This document shows positions 17,360 through 28,000 of a stretch of 64,000 bases of DNA, one piece after another. Below the pieces are notes generated by a model. That model did no database searches and was not told the DNA's origin. It saw nothing but the letters and a program-made list of their open reading frames with translations. The DNA lies in NCBI GenBank assembly GCA_020635695.1, contig JACJZH010000005.1, positions 186,001 to 250,000 of the forward strand. Reading direction: 5' to 3'. The translations under genes were made by a program, and so were the position numbers. Numbering within the stretch: the first letter of the stretch is position 1; every line of letters starts with the position of its first letter. This stretch comes from Flavobacteriales bacterium. Lineage in GTDB: Bacteria; Bacteroidota; Bacteroidia; Flavobacteriales_F; PHOS-HE28.

Positions 17360-18886
17360 TCAGTAGGTCCGCGGGTCGCCCCCGTCCGCTCCATGCAGGC
17401 TGTCCGGGAAGTAGCGGTCCTCCAGGCGGATGAACTCGTCGCCACGCAGGAACATGTCCATGCCCAGCTCGCTGAGGTCGCGTTTGCCGGCCGCGGCCAT
17501 CAGCTCCATCACCGTGAGCAAGGTGTTCCGGTGGAAGTGGTACACCCGTTCGCTCTTGTCGGTGACCACCAGGCCCTTCATGAGCATGCGGTCCTGGGTG
17601 GCCACGCCCGTGGGGCAGTCGTTGGTGTTGCACCGCAGGGCCTGGATGCAGCCCAGCGAGAACATGAAGCCCCGCGCGCTGTTGCAGAGGTCCGCACCCA
17701 TGGCCAGCATCTTCAGCAGGTAGGCGGCGCTGAGCACCTTGCCGCTGGCGATGATCCGCACCCGGTCCCGCAGGCCATGGCGCTTCAGGGTGCGGTGCAC
17801 GAAGATCAGCGCGGGCTCCAGGGGCATGCCCACGGTGTCGGCGAACTCGAGCGGCGCCGCCCCGGTCCCGCCCTCCGCACCATCCACGGTGATGAAGTCG
17901 GGACCATCCCCCAGCTCGGCCATGATGCGGCAGAGCTCGGCGAACTCCTCGGTGCGGCCGATGCAAAGCTTGATGCCCACCGGCTTTCCGCCGCACAGTT
18001 CGCGCAGTTGCCGGATGAAGTCGACCATCCCACGCGCATCGGTGAACGATGAATGACCGGGTGGGGAGAGCACCGTGGTGTGCGGTTCCACATGCCTGAA
18101 GCGCGCGATCTCCTCGGTGTTCTTGGCCGCAGGAAGCACGCCCCCATGCCCGGGCTTGGCGCCCTGCGACAGCTTCAGCTCGATCATCTTCACGGCCTCG
18201 TTCGCGGCCTTCTCCCGGAACAGGTCGGCATCGAAATGGCCATCCTTGTCGCGGCAGCCGAAGTAGCCCGTACCGATCTGCCAGACCACGTCGCCGCCGT
18301 GGTGCAGGTGGTAGTCGCAGAGCCCGCCTTCACCGGTGTTGTGGTAGAAGCCGCCCTTCTTCGCTCCGGCGTTCAATGCCAGCACGGCATTGGCGCTCAG
18401 GGAGCCGAAGCTCATGGCCGAGATGTTGAGCAGACTGGCCTCATAGGGCCGGGTGCAATGCGGGCCGCCGATGCGCACCCGCGGCGGATGTTCCTGCACG
18501 GGCGCCGGATACAACGAGTGGCGGATCCCCTCGTACTCCATGGCATTGATGTCCAGCTGCGTGCCGAAGGGCACCGTGTCGCTCACGTTCTTGGCCCGCG
18601 TGTAGGCCAGGGCGCGTTGCTGGCGGCTGAAGGGGCGTCCGTCCGTATGCCGCTCGATGAAGTACTGCTGGATCTCCGGCGCGATGAACTCGAAGAAATA
18701 GCGGGCATAGCCCAGCACCGGGAAGTTGCGCAGGATGGTGTGGCGGTGCTGCAGGGTGTTGAGCACCCCGATCAGGAACAACGGGAGCACCACCGCGTAG
18801 GCCCACCACACGCCCGGGACCCACCAGCCAACGATGCCAATGGCCACGATCAGGCCGATGCTCGTGGTGTAGAAGAGGTCGCGCAT
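17360..18886 (-). CDS. FMN-binding glutamate synthase family protein
   Basis: 508 residues. Two N-terminal transmembrane helices (about 6-50) precede a stand-alone GltB-like FMN domain (TIM barrel) with NISAMSFGSLSANAV, GEGGLCDYHL, SQGAKPGHGGVLP, FITVDGAEGGTGAAP and LGCIQALRCNTNDCPTGVAT, whose cysteines resemble those at the 3Fe-4S site of glutamate synthase. There is no glutaminase domain, so it probably is not a full glutamate synthase; the physiological reaction of this family is unclear. The ATG at 18886 lies 6 nt after a perfect -7 element, so the open frame upstream of it is ignored. Confidence 0.85.
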   Translation of the reverse strand: MRDLFYTTSIGLIVAIGIVGWWVPGVWWAYAVVLPLFLIGVLNTLQHRHTILRNFPVLGYARYFFEFIAPEIQQYFIERHTDGRPFSRQQRALAYTRAKNVSDTVPFGTQLDINAMEYEGIRHSLYPAPVQEHPPRVRIGGPHCTRPYEASLLNISAMSFGSLSANAVLALNAGAKKGGFYHNTGEGGLCDYHLHHGGDVVWQIGTGYFGCRDKDGHFDADLFREKAANEAVKMIELKLSQGAKPGHGGVLPAAKNTEEIARFRHVEPHTTVLSPPGHSSFTDARGMVDFIRQLRELCGGKPVGIKLCIGRTEEFAELCRIMAELGDGPDFITVDGAEGGTGAAPLEFADTVGMPLEPALIFVHRTLKRHGLRDRVRIIASGKVLSAAYLLKMLAMGADLCNSARGFMFSLGCIQALRCNTNDCPTGVATQDRMLMKGLVVTDKSERVYHFHRNTLLTVMELMAAAGKRDLSELGMDMFLRGDEFIRLEDRYFPDSLHGADGGDPRTY

Positions 18887-18892
18887 CCCGGC

Positions 18893-18900
18893 CAAACTTA
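18893..18900 (-). promoter_or_regulatory. -7 element abutting the glutamate synthase family gene
   Basis: The reverse strand reads TAAGTTTG, a perfect TAnnTTTG, with 6 nt to the ATG at 18886. It is divergent from the alpha-2-macroglobulin gene. Confidence 0.7.
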
Positions 18901-18965
18901 GCCAAGTGTCAGCGGTGACCCGCGGAACGTTGCGCACCTTCGTAGCCATGGGACCGGGTAGATCC

Positions 18966-21900
18966 ATGCCTCGATCATCGTTGCTTCCTTCGCTCATCGG
19001 AGTGCTGCTTGCCGTCCTGGGCTGCCGCACTCCCGGAACCCTCCTCACCATGGAACCGGGCACCTCAGACCCCCGCTGGTCCTCCATCGACTCCCTGGAG
19101 GAGAAAGGTCTCTACGCGGATGCCCTACGGCTGACCGATGAGGTGCTGGCCACGGCACGCTCCGAAGGCGATCGGTTGACGGAGTTCCGGGCGTGGATGG
19201 AGCGGGCACGTTTCCAGGGATATACCGGGGTGGATGAGTCGGTCTCGTTGGACGAGCTCGAGGCCAGGGCGGGCGACGCCCCGGAACCACTTCGCGCCCT
19301 GTTGCACAGTGCGCTGGGCCAGGCCTGGTGGCAGCGCTACGAGAACGAACGCTGGCGGGTGTTGGACCGCACCAATACCATCGGCGACCCGGACGACCCG
19401 GACACCTGGGGACAGCGCGCCTACATGGCGAAGGTGCTGGGTCATTTCCAGGCGTCTCTGGAAGCTCGTGACACGTTGGTGGAACTGCCGGTGCACGTGC
19501 TGGACGGCCTGCTGGACCCGGCGGGCGAGGCACACCTGCGACCGACCGTGTACGACCTGCTGGCACATCGGGCGCTGGCCGTGTTCACCAACCCGGAGAC
19601 CCGACTGGCGGAACCGGCGTCACGTTTCCAACTGGACCAGGAGAAGGACTTCGCCCTGTTCGAGTCCTTTGCCCATCCCCGGCAGCAGCATCCGGACTCC
19701 GCCTCCTGGCTGTTCCAGGCCCTGCGCTTGTACCGCGATCTGGCCCGGCTCCACTTGTCAGACACCCGGCCCGACGCGCTCGTGGACGTGGAGCTGCAAC
19801 GACTGGCCTTCGTGCGCGAACACAGTGTGCTGCCTGACAAGGACAGCCTGTACCTGGACGCGTTGACCACGCTGCGGACCCGCCTGCCCAAGGACAGCTG
19901 CTGGAGCGAGGTGACGCATGCCATGGCGCGCTTCCACGCCGGGGAAGGCGGGCGCTACCAGCGGCTGGCCGGGGACGCGTACAAGCATGCGAAGGATACG
20001 GCCCTGGCGCTGTGCGAGGAGGGCATCGCGCGTTTCCCCGGCTCGTTCGGCGCCAGGCACTGTGAAGCGTTGAGGCGCGAGCTCACCCGCCCGGCGCTAC
20101 GGCTGCAGGCGGAGGAGGCCGTTGCACCGGAACAGGCTTTTCGGGCACTGCTCTTCCACGCCAACCTGCAGGAGGTGTTCTGGCGCATCGTGCCGGAGCC
20201 GGACGACGCCTGGCAGGACCACCTGGACGCGGATGGCGTGAAGGCCTTGCGGTCCCGGAAACCGGTCCTGCAAGGGAAGCAGGAACTGCCAGATCATGAC
20301 GACCTCAACGAGCATGCCGTCGAGTTGCCATTCGAAGGCCTGCCCGTGGGCGGCTATCGCTTGGTGATCTCGGCCACCGAGGACCTGGACCCCGCCAAGG
20401 GACCGCTGGTGCATGTGCCGTTCCGAACGACGCGCCTTTCCCTGGTGGAGCGGCAAGGGCCGGAAAATGCCACGGAGCTGCTGGTGCTGGACCGGGTCAC
20501 AGGTCGTCCGCTGGAAGGCGCAGAGGTGCTGTTGATGGTGCACCGGCGCGAAGGCCGAAGCACGAGTTTGGTGGAACAGGACCGGCGCCGCACGGATGCC
20601 GAAGGCCGGGTGGTCTTCCCGTTCCCCGGTGAACGTGGCAATGGGCATTGGGATGTGCGCTCCGGCGAGGACCGCATTCGTGTTGCCACGCGTTACTTCT
20701 GGCAGCGCAACGAGCTGCAGGAGCAGGAACGCATACGCACCTTCCTGTTCACCGACCGGGCCATCTACCGCCCCGGCCAGGCCGTGTTCTTCAAGGGTCT
20801 GGTGGTGCGCGGAAAGGGCGCGGACCACCAGGTGGTCAAGGACCTGACCACCTCCATCGCCTTGCACGATACGCATGGGGAGGTCGTCGCGGAACTGGCC
20901 GTCACCACCGACGCCTTCGGCAGCTTCCATGGAACCTTCACCGCGCCCACCGGTACGCTCACCGGCGTGATGCGCCTGGCGGAGGAGCACGGCTCGCAGG
21001 CGATCCGCGTGGAGGAGTACAAGCGCCCCACCTTCGAGGTGGTCTTCGATCCGGTGGCCGGCAGCCCGGTGCTGGGTGAAGCCGTGGAGGTATCGGGCGC
21101 TGCAACGAGCTATGCCGGCGTTCCCCTGGACGGCGCTGCGGTGCAATGGCGGGTGCTGCGGGAGCCGCGCATGCCCTGGTGGTGCGGCACCTACTGGCGG
21201 TCCGTGATCCCCTGGGGAACTTCCACCGAGATCGCGCAGGGCACATCGACCTGTGATGCTTCGGGCCACTTCTCGCTCTCGTTCCCCGCGCTGGCGGATC
21301 CCGCCATTCCCATGGCCGCCGACCCGCTGTTCCACTACCGCGTGGAGGCCTCGGTGACGGACCTGAACGGGGAAACTCAAAGCGGCAGCACGGGGTTGGT
21401 CGTTGGACAGCGCCGCTTCACCATCGACCTCGCATTGGGCGAAGGGCTCTCACGGACCGAGGCCGACAGCCTCACCGTGCGGGTGCGCAACCTCAACGGC
21501 GAGGCCCTGGAGCTCCCGGCATCCGTGACCATCGAACGCGTGGCGCCGCCCGGTGGAAAGTTGCTGAGCGAACGCATCTGGGAACGCCCCGACGGCTTCG
21601 TGTTGGACCGCGGTGAGCACACCCGGCTGTTCCCGGACGACCCCTACGACAACGAGACCGACCCCATGACCTGGCCGGCCGAGGCGGTGGTGCTGGAACG
21701 GAATGAGGTGCGAGGACCGCTTCCGTTGGCCGACGTCAGGAGTTGGCGCGTCGGCACCTACCGCATCACCGTTTCCGCGCAGGATGGCAACGGCGCCGAA
21801 TTGACCGTTGGCCGCACCTTCGCCCTGTACGACCCGGACATCCAGTGGACCGGCTTCGACGCGGAGGCCATGCACGTGGAACCCGTGAAGGCCCGGGTGG

Positions 21901-24900
21901 AGCCGGGCGGGAAGGCCGACCTGCTGCTGAGCACCGGCCTGGACAAGGCCTCGGTGCTGATGGAGGTGGAGCGCGGAGGGGCGATCGCGGTGCGCCGCCG
22001 GTTCGCCCTGCGCCAGGGCCAGCAGCGCATCGAACTGCCCGTGCAGGAAAGCGACCGGGGTGGCCTCACCGTGCATTTCCTGTGCGTGGAGCGGGGTCGG
22101 GCGCATCGCCGAAGCGTGCCCATCACCGTGCCGTGGAGCAACAAGCAACTGGAGGTGGAATGGATGTCCTTCCGCGACAAGCTGCGCCCCGGGGATCAGG
22201 AGGAGTGGCGCCTGACGATCAAAGGTCCCGGTGGCGAGGCGGTGGCCGCGCAGCTCTTGGCCGGGATGTACGACGCCTCGCTCGACGCCTTCGTACCCCA
22301 TGCCTGGCAGGTGCCCGACCTGTGGCCGGTCCATCGGCCACGCTTTGCCTGGGATCAGGTGCGGCCGTTCGGGGTGGCCACTGGGCGGCCGGTGTGGTGG
22401 CAGCCTTTCCGTGTGGACGTGCCGCAGCACACCTATCCCACCCTCAACACCTTCGGGTTCCCCGGAGGAGGGATGCTTTACGCCATGGACGCCATGATGA
22501 TGCGCGGTGCGGCCGAGGGGTTCGCGGATGACGACATGAACGCGGTGGAGGAGGCCGAGGACAAGGCTGAAGCACCGGGCTCGGATGCGGGTCCCACTCC
22601 CCAGCCGCCACCGTTGGTGCGCACGGACTTCCGCGAAACGGCCTTCTTCCTGCCCGATCAGCTCACCGACCGCGACGGGAACATCGTGCTGCGCTTCACC
22701 GTGCCGGATGCGCTCACCCGCTGGAAGGTGCTGGGACTGGCCCACACCACGGCCCTGCAGTTCGCAGGCTTCGAGCGGGAAGCGATCACCCAGCGGCCGT
22801 TGATGGTGGTGCCCAACCTGCCGCGCTACTTCCGCGAAGGGGACCGCATCACCGTCACCGCCAAGATCAACGCGCTAGAGCAGCGGGTGGAAGGTCCTGC
22901 GCGGCTTGAGCTCTTCGACCCGTTCACGAATGCCGTGTTGGACAAGGCCTTCGGGCTGCAGGTGCCGGAGCAGGTCTTCGTGGCCGCCCCCGGTGCCAGT
23001 GCCTCCGTGGCCTGGGAGCTGCAGGTGCCCGAGGGTGTGCAGGCCGTCGGGGTGCGCATCACCGCCCGGGGTGGTGGTGGACCCGTGGGTGGCGCCAGCT
23101 ACGGGGATGGCGAGGAGCATGTGCTGCCCGTCCTTACCGATCGCGTGCTGGTCACCGAGAGCCTGCCCCTGCCGGTGAGCAGCCCCGGAACGCACGCCTT
23201 CACCCTGCAGAAGTTGCTGGACAGCGGGAAGAGCACCACCCTCCGTCACGAGCGGCTGCAGTTGGAGTTCACCCCGAACCCGGCATGGACGGCCGTGCAG
23301 GCGCTGCCCTACCTGATGGAGTTCCCGCATGCCTGCGCCGAACAGGTCTTCAGCAGGTACTACGCCAACCGCCTGGCAGGCCACGTGGTGGGGGAGAAGC
23401 CACGGATCCGCGAGGTCTTCGAACAATGGCGTGAGGCCGGGCCGGACGCCTTCCTCAGTGCACTGGAGAAGGACCCGGAGCTGAAGGACATCGCGCTGGC
23501 CGAAACGCCCTGGCTGCTCGATGCTCGCGATGAGCGGGAGCGGAAGGAACAGATCGCGTTGCTGTTCGACCTGGACCGCATGGCAGGCGAGGAGGCGAAG
23601 GCGCTGCAGCAGCTGCGCGACATGCAGGGGAGCGAAGGTGCCTGGAGCTGGTTCGGCGGCATGCGGCCTTCCCCGTACATCACGAGGCACATCGTCGCGG
23701 GCTTCGGTCATTTGGAAGCCCTTGGCGCTGCGGACCTCCGCCCGGATGGCCAGGTGCAAGGCATGCTCCAGCGCGCCGTGGGGTGGTTGGACGACCACCT
23801 GCGCGAACGGCACCGCGAGCTCAAGGACCGCCTGAGCGCCAAGGAACTTTCGGCCTACCGGCCCGGTCCGGACGAACTGCACCACCTCTACGCCCGGAGC
23901 TTCTTCCGGCGCTGGCCGGTGGCCGGAGCGAATGCCGCTGTCTACCGGTTCTATCAGGAACGGGCCGCTGCGGAATGGCTCTCCTACGGTCTGCAGGAGC
24001 AACTGTTGTTGGCCCTGGCCCTGCACCGGTCGGGGGATGTGTCCACCGCACGGGACATCCTGAACTCCCTGCGGCAGCGAGCCACGATCGATGATGAGCT
24101 GGGCATGACCTGGAAGAGCTTCCACGCCGGCATGGACTGGTGGGCCTTCCCTGCCGAGACCCATGCGCTGGCCATCGAGGCCTTCCACGAAGTGGCCGGG
24201 GATGACGAGGCCGTGAAGCAACTGCGCATCCACCTGCTGAAGCTGAAACGGACCACCGACTGGAAGACCACCAAGGCCACGGCCGAGGCGGTGCACGCCC
24301 TGTTGCTCGGCGGCCCGGACCTGCTGGGCGAAGGACCCGCTCCGGTGATCACGGTGGGCAGTGAGCGTGTGGATCCTTCCGCCCAGGAGCCCGGCACCGG
24401 GGCCTTCAGCGCCACCTGGGGGCCGGAGGAGGTGCGGCCGGACATGGGCCGGGTGACGGTGACCACCACGGACGACCGCGTGGCCTGGGGTGCGCTGCAC
24501 TGGCGCTACTTCGAGCGGATGGACGCCGTGACCCCGCATGAAAGCCCCTTCGACCTGAGCCGGCAGGTGATGCTCCGGGAGAACACCGACGAGGGCCCCG
24601 TGCTGGTGCCGCTGGACCAGGCCCGTACCCTGCGGCCGGGAGACGTGCTCACCGTGCGCATCGAGCTGCGTACGGACCGTTGGCTGGACTTCGTTCACCT
24701 GAAGGACCTCCGCGCCGCCGGTACCGAGCCCCTGGAACGGCTGAGCGGGTACCGGTACCAGGACGGGTTGGGCCATTACCAGAGCGTGCGCGATGCCGCG
24801 CTGCACATCTTCATCGACCGGATGGCGCCGGGTACCTACGTGTTCGAGCACGAGCTGCGCGTGACGCACGACGGGGACTTCAGCCAGGGGATCACGAGCG

Positions 24901-24968
24901 CCCAATGCCTGTACGCGCCCGAGTTCAACTCGCACAGCGAAGGCGTTCGGGTGGTGGTAGGATACTAA
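18966..24968 (+). CDS. Alpha-2-macroglobulin-like lipoprotein with thioester motif
   Basis: About 2000 residues. The lipobox LAVLGC gives a lipid anchor. An N-terminal helical TPR-like region (about 30-400) precedes macroglobulin beta-domains with RAIYRPGQAVFFKG, the bait-region neighbourhood, and the A2M motif TDRDGNIVLRFTVPDALTRWKV. The thioester-domain motif CAEQ has its Cys at about residue 1457, in FPHACAEQVFSRYY, followed by an alpha-alpha toroid. Bacterial A2Ms trap proteases in the periplasm. Often they pair with a penicillin-binding protein (PbpC), but none is next to this one. The start at 18966 gives the best signal peptide; the ATG at 18948 is possible and lies 5 nt from a weak -7 box (CACCTTCG, 18935-18942). 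Confidence 0.88.
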   Translation: MPRSSLLPSLIGVLLAVLGCRTPGTLLTMEPGTSDPRWSSIDSLEEKGLYADALRLTDEVLATARSEGDRLTEFRAWMERARFQGYTGVDESVSLDELEARAGDAPEPLRALLHSALGQAWWQRYENERWRVLDRTNTIGDPDDPDTWGQRAYMAKVLGHFQASLEARDTLVELPVHVLDGLLDPAGEAHLRPTVYDLLAHRALAVFTNPETRLAEPASRFQLDQEKDFALFESFAHPRQQHPDSASWLFQALRLYRDLARLHLSDTRPDALVDVELQRLAFVREHSVLPDKDSLYLDALTTLRTRLPKDSCWSEVTHAMARFHAGEGGRYQRLAGDAYKHAKDTALALCEEGIARFPGSFGARHCEALRRELTRPALRLQAEEAVAPEQAFRALLFHANLQEVFWRIVPEPDDAWQDHLDADGVKALRSRKPVLQGKQELPDHDDLNEHAVELPFEGLPVGGYRLVISATEDLDPAKGPLVHVPFRTTRLSLVERQGPENATELLVLDRVTGRPLEGAEVLLMVHRREGRSTSLVEQDRRRTDAEGRVVFPFPGERGNGHWDVRSGEDRIRVATRYFWQRNELQEQERIRTFLFTDRAIYRPGQAVFFKGLVVRGKGADHQVVKDLTTSIALHDTHGEVVAELAVTTDAFGSFHGTFTAPTGTLTGVMRLAEEHGSQAIRVEEYKRPTFEVVFDPVAGSPVLGEAVEVSGAATSYAGVPLDGAAVQWRVLREPRMPWWCGTYWRSVIPWGTSTEIAQGTSTCDASGHFSLSFPALADPAIPMAADPLFHYRVEASVTDLNGETQSGSTGLVVGQRRFTIDLALGEGLSRTEADSLTVRVRNLNGEALELPASVTIERVAPPGGKLLSERIWERPDGFVLDRGEHTRLFPDDPYDNETDPMTWPAEAVVLERNEVRGPLPLADVRSWRVGTYRITVSAQDGNGAELTVGRTFALYDPDIQWTGFDAEAMHVEPVKARVEPGGKADLLLSTGLDKASVLMEVERGGAIAVRRRFALRQGQQRIELPVQESDRGGLTVHFLCVERGRAHRRSVPITVPWSNKQLEVEWMSFRDKLRPGDQEEWRLTIKGPGGEAVAAQLLAGMYDASLDAFVPHAWQVPDLWPVHRPRFAWDQVRPFGVATGRPVWWQPFRVDVPQHTYPTLNTFGFPGGGMLYAMDAMMMRGAAEGFADDDMNAVEEAEDKAEAPGSDAGPTPQPPPLVRTDFRETAFFLPDQLTDRDGNIVLRFTVPDALTRWKVLGLAHTTALQFAGFEREAITQRPLMVVPNLPRYFREGDRITVTAKINALEQRVEGPARLELFDPFTNAVLDKAFGLQVPEQVFVAAPGASASVAWELQVPEGVQAVGVRITARGGGGPVGGASYGDGEEHVLPVLTDRVLVTESLPLPVSSPGTHAFTLQKLLDSGKSTTLRHERLQLEFTPNPAWTAVQALPYLMEFPHACAEQVFSRYYANRLAGHVVGEKPRIREVFEQWREAGPDAFLSALEKDPELKDIALAETPWLLDARDERERKEQIALLFDLDRMAGEEAKALQQLRDMQGSEGAWSWFGGMRPSPYITRHIVAGFGHLEALGAADLRPDGQVQGMLQRAVGWLDDHLRERHRELKDRLSAKELSAYRPGPDELHHLYARSFFRRWPVAGANAAVYRFYQERAAAEWLSYGLQEQLLLALALHRSGDVSTARDILNSLRQRATIDDELGMTWKSFHAGMDWWAFPAETHALAIEAFHEVAGDDEAVKQLRIHLLKLKRTTDWKTTKATAEAVHALLLGGPDLLGEGPAPVITVGSERVDPSAQEPGTGAFSATWGPEEVRPDMGRVTVTTTDDRVAWGALHWRYFERMDAVTPHESPFDLSRQVMLRENTDEGPVLVPLDQARTLRPGDVLTVRIELRTDRWLDFVHLKDLRAAGTEPLERLSGYRYQDGLGHYQSVRDAALHIFIDRMAPGTYVFEHELRVTHDGDFSQGITSAQCLYAPEFNSHSEGVRVVVGY

Positions 24969-25011
24969 GATGGCGGCGACCTAAGTCCTTGCGCGGCAGG
25001 GCGAACTGCCC

Positions 25012-25019
25012 TATTGTTG
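25012..25019 (+). promoter_or_regulatory. Candidate -7 element for the large secreted protein
   Basis: TATTGTTG, 18 nt before the ATG at 25038, in the short gap after the A2M gene. Confidence 0.4.
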
Positions 25020-25037
25020 CGGCACATTCTCGAATCC

Positions 25038-28000
25038 ATGATGCGCTACAGCCCTGCCTTCCTGACCTTGGCCTTGCTGACCGTGACGGGTGTCCGGGCC
25101 CAGGAACAGGAATACGTTGAACTGCACAATGCCGAGGTGATCCATATGGACTTCCTCGGGCTCACCCCGGCATACAGGGATTGGGACGCTTCGCAGGAGT
25201 TCCCCGACCCGATCGTGCGGACGGAGCGAGGCCTGTTGATCCCCCATGAGGAGCTGGAGAACAAGGGGCTTCATCAGAAGCTGAACCCCAAGGCACGGCC
25301 GTATGGTGCCGATCCGGTCTGGCAGCAGGACTTCGGGCAGAAGTCTTCGCGCAACCGGGCGCTCGACCTGACCCAGGACGGCATCGGTTACACCAGCGTG
25401 AACCCGGCAGACCCCTGCCTGGACGTGGGACCCAACCACGTGGTGCAAATGATCAATGGCGGTTCCGGCTCCTATTTCCAGGTGTTCGACAAGAACGGGT
25501 CCTCGCTGGGCGCGGCGGTCTATCTGGACAACTTCGTCGGCTCCGTGGGCGGCGCCGGTGATCCGATCGTGCTGTACGATGCCATTGCCGACCGCTGGCT
25601 CATGAGCGAGTTCGCTGCCAGCGGCAACCGCCTGTTGGTGGCGATCAGCCAGACACCCGACCCGACCGGCTCCTGGTACGCGTACAGTTTCACCACACCC
25701 AACTTTCCGGACTATCCGAAGTACAGTGTGTGGAACAGCATGTACATGGTGACAAGCAACGAAGGGACCGGTTGTCCGATCTATGCGCTGGACCGCACCA
25801 AGATGCTGGCTGGCGACCCCTCGGCCACCACGCAGCGCTTCACCACCCCCGACTACCCGACCATCGGGTTCCAGGCCACCACCCCGATCACCTTCGACGG
25901 TGGTTCCGCACCGCCCGCCGGGGCTCCGGCGATGCTCATGCGCATGGCCGATGATGCCTGGTCCGCGTCGATCCCCAACGACCGGCTGGAGCTCTGGACC
26001 TTGACCGTGGACTTCACCACGCCGGGGAACTCCGTGCTCAGTGGCCCGACCACCTATGCCACACAACCATTCGATACCGAACTGTGCGGCTACACATCGT
26101 TCTCGTGCATCGATCAACCGGGCACGAGCGTGAACCTGGACCCCCTGCGCGAGGTGATCATGAACCGGGCGCACTACCGGAACCTGGGCACACATGAAGT
26201 GATCGTGTGCAACCACGTGACCGATGTGGATGGCACCGATCATGCGGGCATCCGCTGGTATGAGCTGCGGCGGACGGGAGGCCCGGGCCAGCCTTGGAGC
26301 ATCCACCAGCAGGGCACCTATGCCCCTGACGGGGACAGCCGCTGGATGGCAGGGATCGCGATCAATGACCTGGGGGACATCGCTCTGGCCTACAGCGTGA
26401 GCAGCGGCAGCACCGCGCCCTCCCTGCGGTACACGGGACGGAACGCCAGTGATCCGCTGGGCCAGATGACCGTCACCGAGACCTCCATCGCCGCGGGAAC
26501 CAGCGGGAACGCCAGCAACCGGTGGGGCGATTACTTCTCGCTGGACACCGACCCCAGCACGGGAAGTTTCTGGGGGACGGGTTGCTACAACACCACGTCG
26601 TCCTGGCGCACCCGGATCTTCGAGTTCAGCCTGCCGGTCACGTCACCGGACTATACCCTGGCGGTGACCAGCAACACGGCCACCGCCTGCCAGCCGACCG
26701 CCGCCAGCTATACCATCCAGGTGGGCTCCCTGCTCGGCTACAGCGCACCGGTCACCTTGTCCGTGACCGGACTTCCCGCAGGACTCACGGCAGCGTTCTC
26801 CTCGAACCCGGTGACCCCTGGAGGAAGCAGTACGCTGACCATCGGCAACACGGGCTCCGTGGCCATGGGCAGCTACGGGTTCACCCTCCAGGCCAGCAGT
26901 ACCAGCGGCCCCAAGAGCCTTCCCTTGACCCTGGAGGTGACCGCTACGCCGGGAGCCACGACCCTGCTCGCCCCGGCCAACGGCGCCACGGGGGTCAGCG
27001 GGGCCCTGAGCTGGAACGCGGCGGCGAACGCCGATAGTTATTCCGTGACCATCGCCACGGATGCCGGCCTGTTGAACGTGGTGGAGTCCGCCACGGGCGT
27101 CATCGGCACCAGCTACACCCCTACCACGGCCACCGCGCCGTTGACCACCTACTTCTGGCGGGTCCAGGCCGGGAACGCCTGCGGGAACGGGGCAGCCTCA
27201 CCGACCTGGTCGTTCACCACGGGCGACTGCGTGCCGCTGGTGATCAAGATCGTGCTGGACCGGTATGGGAGCGAGACCACGTGGACCCTGGAGGATGACA
27301 ACAACGCGGTGGTCGCTTCCGGTGGCCCCTACACGGACGAAGCGACCAACGGCGAATACCCTCAGCCTGATGTGAACGTATGCGTTCCCGAGGGCTGTTA
27401 TTCCCTGATCGTGAACGACTCGTTCGGCGACGGGAATTGCTGTGCCTACGGAAATGGCGTGATCAGCGTGGAGGTGGCCGGGACCGAGGTGGCCGCCGTG
27501 TCGGGCGACATCAACATCAACAACCCGGTATCCGCCGCGTTCTGCGTGCCGCGCTGCACGTCCACCTATCCGTTCTCCGATGACCTGGAGAACGGCACCC
27601 AGAACTGGACACAGGATGCCACGGACGACTTCGACTGGACCCTGAACAGTGGCGGCACGCCGTCGGGCAGCACTGGTCCGGCAGGGGACCATACCACCGG
27701 CACCGGTTCCTATCTCTACACCGAGGCGAGCAACCCGAACTTCCCCTCCAGGACCGCGGCATTCTCCCGCTGCTTTGACCTTTCGGCAGCCAATGGAGCG
27801 ACCCTGGGGTTCTGGTACCACATGTTCGGGGCGTTCATGGGAACGCTGCATGTGGATGTCTTTGATGGGTCCACGTGGAACAACTCGGTCTGGTCCCGTT
27901 CCGGCGATCAGGGCGATGTCTGGCAGCAGGCCACCGTGGACCTGACGCCTTACCTGGCCGCCGACCTGGAGGTCCGCTTCCGGGGAGTGACCGGAAGTGA

